NCBI GenBank assembly: GCA_944362695.1
Contig: CALVTQ010000150.1
Span: 1 to 42,813 of the forward strand
From: an uncultured Clostridia bacterium
GTDB lineage: Bacteria; Bacillota; Clostridia; Christensenellales; Aristaeellaceae
Direction: 5' to 3'
Length of the DNA: 42,813 nucleotides
Shown here: piece by piece, positions 31,513 to 39,613 of the stretch
Position numbering within the stretch: the first letter of the stretch is position 1
Layout of the letters: each line of letters opens with the position of its first letter
The notes under the pieces: generated by a model
What the model was told of the DNA's origin: nothing
Database searches by the model: none
What the model saw: the letters and a program-made list of their open reading frames with translations, nothing else
Program-made: the position numbers and the translations under genes

Positions 31513-34032
31513 ATGAAAAACAAGGCACAGCCTAAGGACAGACCGACGCGCGACATCGAGCCGATGATCGTCAAGGCCGTATTGGCGGCGCTCTTTGTGC
31601 TGAGCGTCGCGATGGTGCTCTCGGGCATCACGGGCAGCCGGTCGTTCGACGCCTCCGGTTACGACCAGGAGGCGGGCTACACGTGCATATACAAAATGAG
31701 CGGCGAGGTCCGCGATTACAGCAAGGCGCATTTCATGCCCGCGCTCGATACGCTTGGGGAGCAGGAGCGCGCGGATGTCAGCGCCAAGCTGCATGAGATG
31801 ATGGTTTCCTACTGGGGCGAGCTCTCCGGCTTGGCGGACACGGCGCAGGCGGAAGCGGACGCGTTCATCGCCTCCCTGCCCGAGGGCGAGCAGGCCGACG
31901 CGGCGGCGCGCTTTTTCACGGCGGCGTTTGCCGTGGACGGGCCGAAGGTGTCCTCCAAGATCAAAAAGCAGCTCTCGCCGATGAGCGACGCGGAGCGCGG
32001 CGAGTTCCGCAAGGCGATGCTGCTGGCGCTGACCGATGAAAGCGCGCAGCTGCCGCAGGCCGCCGCCGACGCCGTGGGCGATGCGCAGGGCGTGGAGCGC
32101 GAGCGGATGCTCCTGCAGCTGTTCCTCGTGAGCGCCACGCAGGACAACGAGAGCGTGCCGACGGAGCTGGCGAACAGCTTCAAAAAGTCGATCCGCAAGG
32201 ACCCGGCGAGGCTCGATGCATACCAAAAGACGGTGGCGGGGAGCGTGTCGTGGGTGACGCAGTTTACCATCAGCGCGAGCCGCACGGTCATCATGCTGGG
32301 CATACTGCTGATGCTCGATACGGTGCTGCTGTTCCTGCTGATGCTGGCGGATCACAACTGGCAATTTGACTTCAAGTGGGTCGCGATTCTGCTGATTATC
32401 GACTTCATGCTGCTGTTCATGATGCTGCCGCTGCTCTACCTCGTGGTGAAGGCGTTCTTCCCGGAGGGCAGCTTCACGCTGGAGACGTTCACGCGCCTGT
32501 ACACATACGCGATGAACCTCGACGCGCTCAAGAACACGCTGATCGCGGCGACGGCAACGATGATTCTGGGCACGCTGCTGGCGTTCCCGCTGGCGTGGCT
32601 GGTGGGCCGCACGAATCTCTATGGAAGGAAATTCTTCCGCTCGCTGTTTGTTTTGACGTACATGGTGCCGCCGTATCTGGGCGCGATGGCGTGGCTGCGC
32701 CTGCTCAACCCGAACGTCGGCACGCTCAACGTGGTCTTCCGCACGCTGCTGAACATGCCGGAGGGATCGACCGGCCCGATCAACATCTACTCGCTGGGCG
32801 GCCTGATCTGGGTGCTCACGACGTTCTATTATCCGTATGCGTTCATCACGATCTCGCGCGCGATGGAGAAGATGGACCCGACGCTCGAGGAGGCGAGCCG
32901 CATCTCCGGCGCGTCGCCGCTCAAGACGCTGTTCACCGTCACGCTGCCGATGATGACGCCGTCGCTGATCGCGGGCGCGCTGCTCGTGTTCGTCTGCGCG
33001 GCGAGCTGCTACGGCATCCCGTCGATCATCGGCGCGCCGGGCAAGGTGCATACCGTGACGACGCGCATCATCGAATACTACGGCCTCGGTACGCAGGGCA
33101 TCAACGACGCGACGGGGCTTGCGGTCTTCCTGATGGTGATCGCGGTGGTCGTGCTCTACGTGTCCGACGTGGTCATGGCCAAGCGGCAATACATCACCGT
33201 TTCGGGCAAATCGACGCGGCCGAACATCGTGGATCTGGGGCGCTGGCGCCTGCCGATCACGCTGGGCGTCGTGGCGTTTGCGGTGGTCGTGATCCTCATT
33301 CCGTTCGCGACGATCCTGACGACGAGCTTCAAGGTCGACGTCGGCAAGAGCCTGTTTGACCCCGGCAACTTCACCATCGGCCAGTGGACGCTGATCTTCT
33401 CGCGCGAGGAGACGCTCATGTGCCTGAAGAACAGCCTGATCTTCGGCGCGGTGACGGCGACCATCGGCATCTTCATCGCCTGCGTGATGAGCTATCTGCT
33501 CCAGCGCACGCGGATTCGCGGCCGCAAGCTGCCGGACTTCATGATCACGCTGGGCAGCGGCATGCCGTCGGTGGTCATCGCGCTGGGCCTCATCATGACG
33601 ATGAAGGGCGATTTCGGCGTGAACATCTACAACACGGCGTACATCATGATCGTGGCGTATCTGATCAAATATCTGATGATGGGCATGCGCACGGTCGTCT
33701 CGGCGATGAGCCAGATTCACGTCTCGCTTGAGGAATGCTCACAGATCTCCGGCGCGAGCTGGACGCGCACGATGGTGCGCATCACGGGGCCGCTGATCTT
33801 CCCGTCGATTGCGGCGGGCTGGTTTTTGATCTTCATCCCGAGCTTCTACGAGCTGTCGATGACGACGCTGCTGTATTCCAACACGACCAAGACGATCGGC
33901 TTCCAGCTCTACGAATACTGGACGTACACCAGCCAGCCGCAGGCCTGCGCGATGGCCTTCGGCATCCTGATGATCGTCGTGGCGCTCAACTTCCTGCTCA
34001 ACAAGCTGACCAAGGGCGAGTTCTCCATCTGA
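31513..34032 (+). CDS. Fused ABC permease (two BPD domains) with a large N-terminal extracytoplasmic domain
   Basis: This is an 839-residue inner-membrane permease of the ferric/AfuB type in which two permease modules are fused. The ATPase-contact EAA loops are at about residues 457-490 (TLEEASRISGASPLKTLFTV) and 737-770 (SLEECSQISGASWTRTMVRI). Relatives are usually about 500-700 residues. Here an extra N-terminal part is present: one membrane segment (about 20-42), then about 200 mostly polar and helical residues (about 45-250; SAKLHEMMVSYWGELSGLAD, PMSDAERGEFRKAMLLALTD), then the normal membrane core from about 257. By membrane topology this part should lie outside the cell. ATG 31513 has a weak GAGGGAG site. 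The ATPase gene follows 22 bases later. Confidence 0.85.
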   Translation: MKNKAQPKDRPTRDIEPMIVKAVLAALFVLSVAMVLSGITGSRSFDASGYDQEAGYTCIYKMSGEVRDYSKAHFMPALDTLGEQERADVSAKLHEMMVSYWGELSGLADTAQAEADAFIASLPEGEQADAAARFFTAAFAVDGPKVSSKIKKQLSPMSDAERGEFRKAMLLALTDESAQLPQAAADAVGDAQGVERERMLLQLFLVSATQDNESVPTELANSFKKSIRKDPARLDAYQKTVAGSVSWVTQFTISASRTVIMLGILLMLDTVLLFLLMLADHNWQFDFKWVAILLIIDFMLLFMMLPLLYLVVKAFFPEGSFTLETFTRLYTYAMNLDALKNTLIAATATMILGTLLAFPLAWLVGRTNLYGRKFFRSLFVLTYMVPPYLGAMAWLRLLNPNVGTLNVVFRTLLNMPEGSTGPINIYSLGGLIWVLTTFYYPYAFITISRAMEKMDPTLEEASRISGASPLKTLFTVTLPMMTPSLIAGALLVFVCAASCYGIPSIIGAPGKVHTVTTRIIEYYGLGTQGINDATGLAVFLMVIAVVVLYVSDVVMAKRQYITVSGKSTRPNIVDLGRWRLPITLGVVAFAVVVILIPFATILTTSFKVDVGKSLFDPGNFTIGQWTLIFSREETLMCLKNSLIFGAVTATIGIFIACVMSYLLQRTRIRGRKLPDFMITLGSGMPSVVIALGLIMTMKGDFGVNIYNTAYIMIVAYLIKYLMMGMRTVVSAMSQIHVSLEECSQISGASWTRTMVRITGPLIFPSIAAGWFLIFIPSFYELSMTTLLYSNTTKTIGFQLYEYWTYTSQPQACAMAFGILMIVVALNFLLNKLTKGEFSI

Positions 34033-34054
34033 GCCCGCAAGGAGGATAAACGAA

Positions 34055-35128
34055 ATGGCAAGTGTCAAGATACAGGGCGTGACCAAGGCGTTCGGAAGCG
34101 CGGTCGTGCTCGAAACATTCGATGCCACGTTTGAAAACGGCGAGTTCGTCACGCTGCTCGGCCCGTCGGGCTGCGGCAAGACGACCATGCTGCGCATCAT
34201 CGCGGGCTTTGAAAAGCCGACCGCCGGAAGCGTGAGCTTTGATGACAAGGTGGTCTCCGGCGGAAAGGTCTTCCTGCCGCCCGAGAAGCGCGACATCGGC
34301 ATGGTGTTCCAGAGCTACGCCGTCTGGCCGCACATGACGGTCTATGATAACGTGGCGTACCCGCTGCAAATCAAGAAGGTGGGCAAGCAGACGATCAAGC
34401 AGAAGGTCGATCGCGTGCTCGCCGCCGTGCATCTTTCCCAGTACGCCGAGCGCATCCCGAGCCAGCTCTCCGGCGGACAGCAGCAGCGCGTCGCACTGGC
34501 CCGCGCGCTCGTGGCGAGCCCGGCGCTTTTGCTGCTCGATGAGCCGCTTTCCAACCTCGACGCGAAGCTGCGCGAGTCGATGCGCTTTGAGATCAAGGAG
34601 ATTCAGAAGGACTACGGCATCACCGTCGTCTACGTCACGCACGACCAGACCGAGGCGATGGCCATGAGCGACCGCATTGTCGTCATCAACCGCGGCGTGA
34701 TCCAGCAGATCGGTTCGCCGAAGGAGATTTACACCAACCCGTCGAATCCCTTTGTGGCGGATTTTGTGGGCAAGATCGAGTTCCTCGAAGGCACGGCGAA
34801 GGACGGCGTCATCGAGCTGGACGGCTGCGGGCAGAGCCTGCACTATGACGGCGCGCTGCGCGGGCGCGTGCTGGTGGGCATCCGGCCCGAGCAGCTGCAA
34901 TTCGCGGAAGGCGGCGAGCTGCACGGTACGGTCAAGAGCCACTTCTATCTGGGCGACGTGAACGACTGCCGCATCGACCTTGGCGGCGGCAAGGAGGTTC
35001 GCATCATCGCCGACCCGTTCGAGAGCGCGGACGTGAAGGCCGGCATGCAGGTGAGCCTGCGCGTGCGCGGCTGCCATGTCTATGCGATGGACGAGGGAGC
35101 GGAGGACTTCCGCAAGATCCTGACCTGA
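34055..35128 (+). CDS. ABC transporter ATPase with TOBE domain
   Basis: This is a 357-residue cytoplasmic ATPase that powers the preceding permease. Walker A is GPSGCGKTT (Lys42), the signature is LSGGQQQR (138-145), Walker B is LLLLDEPLSNLD (Asp162, Glu163), the Q-loop is in MVFQSYAVWPHM, and the switch His is in VTHDQTEAMA. The C-terminal about 120 residues form the TOBE-type regulatory domain (VGIRPEQLQF, HFYLGDVNDCRI). It is of the FbpC/AfuC/PotA group. ATG 34055 has AAGGAGG 11 bases upstream. It overlaps functionally with the unit that continues into the dehydrogenase genes 28 bases further on. Confidence 0.93.
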   Translation: MASVKIQGVTKAFGSAVVLETFDATFENGEFVTLLGPSGCGKTTMLRIIAGFEKPTAGSVSFDDKVVSGGKVFLPPEKRDIGMVFQSYAVWPHMTVYDNVAYPLQIKKVGKQTIKQKVDRVLAAVHLSQYAERIPSQLSGGQQQRVALARALVASPALLLLDEPLSNLDAKLRESMRFEIKEIQKDYGITVVYVTHDQTEAMAMSDRIVVINRGVIQQIGSPKEIYTNPSNPFVADFVGKIEFLEGTAKDGVIELDGCGQSLHYDGALRGRVLVGIRPEQLQFAEGGELHGTVKSHFYLGDVNDCRIDLGGGKEVRIIADPFESADVKAGMQVSLRVRGCHVYAMDEGAEDFRKILT

Positions 35129-35156
35129 TCCCTTTGATACATAGAGGAGGACGACG

Positions 35157-36614
35157 ATGCATTCCGACATCATCATCGTGGGCGCGGGCGTGACGGGCTG
35201 CGCCGTGGCGCGGGTGCTCAGCCGGTATGAGGCGGACGTGACGGTCATCGACCGGGGCGCGGACGTCGCAGACGGCGCGAGCAAGGCCAACAGCGGCATC
35301 GTGCATGCGGGCTTTGACGCGCATCCCGGCACGCTCAAGGCAAAGCTGAACGTGCAGGGCGCGCAGATGTACCCCGACCTCTGCGAGGAGCTGGGCGTGC
35401 CGTACAGCCAGCCCGGCGCGCTGGTCATCGGCTTTAACGAGGAGGACAGGGCGACGCTCGAACGTCTGGTCGATCAGGCGGAGGAAAACGGCGTCCCCGG
35501 CGTGCGCATACTCGAACGGGAGGAAGCGCTGGCCCTCGAGCCGCAGATGAACCCGCAGGTGCTCTGCGCGCTGTATGCGCCGACGAGCGGCCTGACCAGC
35601 CCGTATGAGATGACATTCGCCCTCGCGGATCACGCGGCACTAAACGGCGTGAAGTTCCGGCTGAGCGAGGAGGTCGAGGGCGTCGTGCGCGGCGCGGACG
35701 GCCTCTGGCACATCACCACAGACAAGGATGAGCACACATGCCGCGTGTTCGTCAACTGCGCGGGCGTGGGCTCGGCGAGCCTGCACAACATGATGGGCGG
35801 CCAGCCGCTGCGCATCATCGACAGGCGCGGGCAGTATTACCTGCTCGACCGCATCAGCAAGCTGCCGTTTGAAATGACGATTTTCCAGTGTCCCACGAAG
35901 ATGGGCAAGGGCGTGCTCGTCTCCCCGACGGTGCACGGCAATCTGCTGCTCGGTCCGTCCGCCGAGGACATCCCGGACGAGCTGGACACGTCGACGACCG
36001 CCGAAGGGCTGGCTTTCGTGCTGGAAAAGAGCCGCCTCACGTGGCCGAACGTCGCCGTGCGCGGCACGATCACCAATTTTTCGGGCATCCGCGCGCACGA
36101 GGAGAAGGGCGACTTCATCATCGGCAGCGTCGAGGGATGCGAGGGCGCATATGAGGCCGTGGGCATCGAGAGCCCCGGTCTGACCGCCGCGCCAGCCATC
36201 GGCGAGATGCTCGGCGGGATGATCGCAAGCGAGCAGAATCTCAGGAAGAAGGCGGAAATCGAGCCGCCTTATCAGCGGAAGAAGCCGTTCCACGAGATGA
36301 CAAACGACGAACGCGCGCAGGCCGTGGCGGAAAACCCGCTCTACGGCAACGTGGTCTGCCGCTGCGAGGTCGTCACCGAGGCGGAGATCCGCGAGGCGAT
36401 TCATCGGCCCGTCGGCGCGACGACCATCGACGGCGTCAAGCGCAGGACGCGGGCGGGCATGGGCCGCTGTCAGGGCGGCTTCTGCTCGCCGAGGGTGGCG
36501 CAGATTTTGTCGCAGGAGCTGGGCATTTCGATGCTGGAGGTCACCAAGAGCGGCGGGGAGAGCCGCCTTTTGACCGGGACGATTCACGACGCGATGAAGG
36601 GGGAGACGCCATGA
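35157..36614 (+). CDS. GlpA-like FAD-dependent glycerol-3-phosphate dehydrogenase-type oxidoreductase with BFD [2Fe-2S] domain
   Basis: This is a 485-residue flavoprotein of the DAO family. The FAD-binding GxGxxG is at 9-14 (IIVGAGVTGCAVARVLSRYE), with SKANSGIVHAGFDAHPGTLKAKLN as in GlpA-type and YgaF/LhgO-type enzymes. The C-terminal BFD-like domain has four cysteines, Cys401 and Cys403 (VVCRCEVVTEAEI) and Cys438 and Cys443 (GRCQGGFCSPR), expected to hold a [2Fe-2S] cluster. It probably oxidises glycerol-3-phosphate to dihydroxyacetone phosphate anaerobically; a 2-hydroxy acid such as 2-hydroxyglutarate is an alternative. ATG 35157 follows GAGGAGG, and its end overlaps the next gene by 4 bases. 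Confidence 0.85.
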   Translation: MHSDIIIVGAGVTGCAVARVLSRYEADVTVIDRGADVADGASKANSGIVHAGFDAHPGTLKAKLNVQGAQMYPDLCEELGVPYSQPGALVIGFNEEDRATLERLVDQAEENGVPGVRILEREEALALEPQMNPQVLCALYAPTSGLTSPYEMTFALADHAALNGVKFRLSEEVEGVVRGADGLWHITTDKDEHTCRVFVNCAGVGSASLHNMMGGQPLRIIDRRGQYYLLDRISKLPFEMTIFQCPTKMGKGVLVSPTVHGNLLLGPSAEDIPDELDTSTTAEGLAFVLEKSRLTWPNVAVRGTITNFSGIRAHEEKGDFIIGSVEGCEGAYEAVGIESPGLTAAPAIGEMLGGMIASEQNLRKKAEIEPPYQRKKPFHEMTNDERAQAVAENPLYGNVVCRCEVVTEAEIREAIHRPVGATTIDGVKRRTRAGMGRCQGGFCSPRVAQILSQELGISMLEVTKSGGESRLLTGTIHDAMKGETP

Positions 36615-37864
36615 ACAGGCAGGTGGACGTGCTGGTGATCGGCGCGGGCCCAGCGGGTCTGGCGGCGGTGATCGCGGCAAAGGAGGACGGCATCGACAAT
36701 CTGCTCGTGCTCGAGCGCGAGCATGAGAGCGGCGGCATCCTGCGCCAGTGCATACACAACGGCTTCGGCCTGCACAGGTTTGGCGAGGAGCTGACCGGCC
36801 CGGAATACGCGCAGCGCGACATCGACCGCGCCGCAGAGCTGGGCATCGAGATCCAGACGGACACGACTGTGCTGTCCGTGTCGCATGCGCGCGAGGTGAC
36901 GTGCGTGTCGGCCAAGCATGGCTTGCAGATCATACAGGCGAAGGCCATCGTGCTGGCGATGGGCTGCCGCGAGAGGCCGCGTGGGGCGCTGGGCACGCCC
37001 GGCACGCGGTGCGCGGGCATCTACTCGGCGGGCACGGCGCAGAAGTTTGTGAACCTCGAGGGCTACATGCCCGGCAAGCGCGTGGTGATCCTCGGCTCGG
37101 GCGACATCGGCCTGATCATGGCGCGGCGCATGACGCTTCAGGGCGCGAAGGTGCTCGCATGCGTGGAGCTGATGCCGTATTCCTCCGGCCTCAACCGCAA
37201 CATTGTGCAGTGCCTGAATGACTACAACATCCCGCTCTACCTGTCGCACACGGTCGTAGACATCAAGGGCCGCGAGCGCTTGACCGGCGTGACCGTCGCG
37301 CGCGTGGACGAGCACAGGCAGCCCATCCCCGGCAGCGAGATCGAGTTCGACTGCGACACGCTGCTGCTGAGCGTGGGCCTTCTGCCGGAAAACGAGCTGA
37401 GCGAGGGCGCGGGCGTCAAGCTCAGCCCCGTCACGATGGGCGCGGAGGTCAATGACGCGTTGGCGACGAGCGTGCCGGGCATATTCGCATGCGGCAACGT
37501 GCTGCACGTGCATGACCTCGTCGACCATGTGTCGAATGAATCGTTCCGCGCGGGCAGGGCGGCGGCGGCGTTTGCGCGCGGCGAGCTGGATGATATGGAA
37601 GAAATCGCCGTGCGCGACGGCGAGGGCGTGCGCGGCGTCGTGCCGCAGAGAATCCGCAAGGGCGCGGCGCAGGGCGTCGACCTGATGTTCCGCCCGACGA
37701 GCGTGTATAAGAACGCGGCATGCGTGGTGACCTGCGGCGAGCGCGAGGTCGCCAGGAAGCGTGCGCTGATCTTCACGCCGGGCGAGATGGCCGTCGTGAG
37801 CCTGAAGCCGGACGCTGTCGCGGGCCTCGACGGGCCGGTGACCGTGCGCATCGAAAGGAGCTGA
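36611..37864 (+). CDS. GlpB-like FAD/NAD-dependent oxidoreductase
   Basis: This is a 417-residue pyridine-nucleotide-type flavoprotein that partners the GlpA-like protein. The FAD motif is VLVIGAGPAGLAAVIAAKEDG (11-16), followed by ESGGILRQCIHNGFGLHRFGEELTGPEYA. The second dinucleotide motif is VVILGSGDIGLIMARRMTLQGA near 160-180, and a C-terminal GIFACGNVLHVHDLVDHVS gives the usual FAD closing motif. In many Firmicutes the same three genes (GlpA-like, this flavoprotein, DUF1667) occur together. It overlaps the previous gene (ATGA) and lies 6 bases before the DUF1667 gene, so the three are translated together. It probably passes electrons from the dehydrogenase to NAD+ or the membrane. Confidence 0.87.
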   Translation: MNRQVDVLVIGAGPAGLAAVIAAKEDGIDNLLVLEREHESGGILRQCIHNGFGLHRFGEELTGPEYAQRDIDRAAELGIEIQTDTTVLSVSHAREVTCVSAKHGLQIIQAKAIVLAMGCRERPRGALGTPGTRCAGIYSAGTAQKFVNLEGYMPGKRVVILGSGDIGLIMARRMTLQGAKVLACVELMPYSSGLNRNIVQCLNDYNIPLYLSHTVVDIKGRERLTGVTVARVDEHRQPIPGSEIEFDCDTLLLSVGLLPENELSEGAGVKLSPVTMGAEVNDALATSVPGIFACGNVLHVHDLVDHVSNESFRAGRAAAAFARGELDDMEEIAVRDGEGVRGVVPQRIRKGAAQGVDLMFRPTSVYKNAACVVTCGEREVARKRALIFTPGEMAVVSLKPDAVAGLDGPVTVRIERS

Positions 37865-37870
37865 CGCGCG

Positions 37871-38215
37871 ATGGAAATCACATGCATCAATTGCCCGGTC
37901 GGCTGCCGGCTGACCGTGGAGCTTGAAAACGGCGAGGTCAAGAGCGTGACGGGCAACACGTGCAGGCGCGGCGAGACGTATGCCAAACAGGAATGTACCG
38001 ACCCGCAGCGCATGGTGACCGCCGTGATTCCCGTGGAGGGGGCGAGCATGCCGCTGAGCGTCAAGACGCGCACGCCGATCCCCAAGGCGAAGATCGAGGC
38101 CTGCATGGCCGCGCTCGCCGATGTGAAGATCAGCGCGCCGGTGAAGGCCGGGAGCGTCGTGCTCGCCGACGTGTGCGGCACGGGCGTCGATGTGATCGCG
38201 ACCAAATCCGTGTGA
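37871..38215 (+). CDS. DUF1667 small Cys-rich electron-transfer protein
   Basis: This is a 114-residue protein of DUF1667. The N-terminus has Cys5, Cys8, Cys12 and Cys31 (CINCPVGCRL then TGNTCRRGETYA), a pattern that could hold an iron-sulfur cluster and resembles the N-terminus of molybdopterin oxidoreductases. The C-terminal half (RTPIPKAKIEACMAALADVKI, VLADVCGTGVDVIATKSV) is the conserved domain of the family. It always seems to follow GlpA/GlpB-like genes in Firmicutes, so it is probably the third subunit of that dehydrogenase. ATG 37871 follows GAAAGGAG. Confidence 0.88.
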   Translation: MEITCINCPVGCRLTVELENGEVKSVTGNTCRRGETYAKQECTDPQRMVTAVIPVEGASMPLSVKTRTPIPKAKIEACMAALADVKISAPVKAGSVVLADVCGTGVDVIATKSV

Positions 38216-38230
38216 TACAGAGGGATGACG

Positions 38231-39052
38231 ATGGATAAGCTGAATACGGGCATGACGGATGCGCAGATTCGCGAGAGACTGGCGGGCGTGCGCTGCTTCC
38301 TGCTGGATATGGACGGCACGTTCTACCTCGGCGATAAGCTGATCGACGGGTCGCTTGACTTCCTGCAAGCATTGGAGCGCACCGGCAGGACGGCGCGGTT
38401 TCTCACCAATAACTCGAGCAAGTCCGCCGATGTGTACGCAAAGAAACTGGCGCGCATGGGCGTCGATGAAAAATACCGCGATGTGATCTCGTCGGGTCAC
38501 GCCGCCGCGCATTACTGCATGCGCACGTTTCCCGGCAAGAAATGCTATCTGCTGGGCAACCCCATGCTCACCGAAGAGATGAAGCGGATGGGCATGACGC
38601 TGACCGACGAGGACGCCGATTACGTGCTGGTCGCGTTCGACACGACGCTCGATTACGCGAAGATGTGCCGCGTGTGCGACTACATCCGCGCGGGCAAGCC
38701 GTATATCGCCACGCACCCGGACTATAACTGCCCAACGGAGACCGGCTTCATCCCCGATATGGGCGCGATCATGGCGTTCATCGAGGCGAGCACGGGCAGG
38801 AAGGCCGATGTGATATTGGGCAAGCCGTACCGCGGCATCGTCGATGAGGCGCTCTCGCGCACGGGCTTTGCGCTTTGCGAGATGGCGATGGTCGGCGACA
38901 GGCTGTATACCGACGTGGCGACGGGCGTCAACCACGGCATGACCGGCATCCTCGTGCTCAGCGGCGAGGCGACGATGGCGGATGTGGAAAAAAGCGATGT
39001 GAAGCCGGATCTGATCTTTGGGAAATTGGCGGATATGATTCCGTATCTGTAA
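38231..39052 (+). CDS. NagD/AraL-type HAD-IIA phosphatase
   Basis: This is a 273-residue phosphatase of HAD subfamily IIA. The nucleophile is Asp26 with Asp28 in FLLDMDGTFYLGDKLIDGS, motif II is FLTNNSSKS, the cap follows with DYVLVAFDTTLDYAKM, motif III Lys is in VILGKPYRGI, and motif IV is AMVGDRLYTDVATGVNHGM. The family includes sugar-phosphate and glycerol-phosphate phosphatases. ATG 38231 has AGAGGG 6 bases upstream; ATG 38225 abuts the site and is rejected. Coming last in the ABC/GlpA-like unit, it may dephosphorylate a glycerol- or sugar-phosphate. Confidence 0.88.
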   Translation: MDKLNTGMTDAQIRERLAGVRCFLLDMDGTFYLGDKLIDGSLDFLQALERTGRTARFLTNNSSKSADVYAKKLARMGVDEKYRDVISSGHAAAHYCMRTFPGKKCYLLGNPMLTEEMKRMGMTLTDEDADYVLVAFDTTLDYAKMCRVCDYIRAGKPYIATHPDYNCPTETGFIPDMGAIMAFIEASTGRKADVILGKPYRGIVDEALSRTGFALCEMAMVGDRLYTDVATGVNHGMTGILVLSGEATMADVEKSDVKPDLIFGKLADMIPYL

Positions 39053-39087
39053 AAAGCTGCGGGGATAGGCGCGAAGCGAAGAGGGGT

Positions 39088-39149
39088 GCAGGGACTGGTC
39101 CCTGCTGGGGTCGAGGGGCAAAGCCCTCGCGGGTCTGGGCAGAGCCCAG
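39088..39149. repeat. Three consecutive hairpins in an intergenic element
   Basis: Three perfect hairpins follow one another: GCAGGGAC-TG-GTCCCTGC (39088-39105), CGAGGG/CCCTCG (39112-39129) and CTGGGC-AGA-GCCCAG (39135-39149). A GC palindrome AGGCGTGCGCGCACGCCT follows at 39185-39202. I recall similar G-rich hairpin chains as repeated intergenic elements in Clostridia. None is followed by a T tract, so they are not ordinary terminators. Confidence 0.6.
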
Positions 39150-39287
39150 CGTACCCCCAATATCATCCCAATGTAGTCCCGGAACAGGCGTGCGCGCACG
39201 CCTATGATCGGGACGGGTTCAGAGCGCAAACGCTTCATTCACAGCAAACCCCGTAACTCCCATCTCAAAAAAGAAAGGAGCGCCGCC

Positions 39288-39368
39288 ATGAAACAGGGCA
39301 TCATTTCCTTCCTCGGCCTCGGCTTTTTCCTGATCGCGCTGGCGCTCTGGCTGCACGGGCGGGCGTGA
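39288..39368 (+). CDS. 26-residue single-pass membrane micro-protein
   Basis: ATG 39288 is preceded by AAAGGAG at 7 bases and reads MKQGIISFLGLGFFLIALAL, then WLHGRA and stop. About 19 hydrophobic residues make one membrane segment with a short basic end. It is closed by a terminator 22 bases after the stop. The strong ribosome binding site and tight terminator support a real small gene. I do not recognise its function; small membrane proteins of this size in Firmicutes can be transporter partners or sporulation-linked. Confidence 0.55.
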   Translation: MKQGIISFLGLGFFLIALALWLHGRA

Positions 39369-39389
39369 AGATGTAACGCAAAAAATCGG

Positions 39390-39416
39390 CCGGACACGGA
39401 TGCGTGCCCGGTTTTT
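39390..39416 (+). terminator. Terminator of the micro-protein gene
   Basis: CCGGACACG (39390-39398) pairs with CGTGCCCGG (39403-39411), one mismatch, 4-base loop GATG, followed by TTTTT. Confidence 0.8.
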
Positions 39417-39561
39417 GATGGATGAAAGGATCGCGGAACGGATTGTCATCAGAAAAGCGAAACGCATAGCGCGCAAGTTTCGATACATGACGCGAGCCTG
39501 CGGCGGTGCGTCTCCCGCGCGGGCGATGCGAGTGTGCCGCGCGGAACATTTTTCACCGAAA

Positions 39562-39600
39562 CAAAGAAACCGGACACGAAACATGCCCGGTTTTTCTTTG
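39562..39600. terminator. Bidirectional terminator, similar to the one at 39390
   Basis: CAAAGAAA-CCGG on one side and CCGG-TTTTTCTTTG on the other form a long stem. The core (CCGGACACG...ATGCCCGG) repeats the terminator at 39390-39416. On the minus strand it closes the second MATE gene. The 150 bases between the two terminators contain no gene I can support. Confidence 0.75.
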
Positions 39601-39613
39601 CATATGGGGGATT

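Noticed and set aside
36584-39238. Minus-strand open frame of 884 codons across the GlpB-like, DUF1667 and HAD genes
   Set aside because: It is a shadow of three coupled genes and has no recognisable domain.
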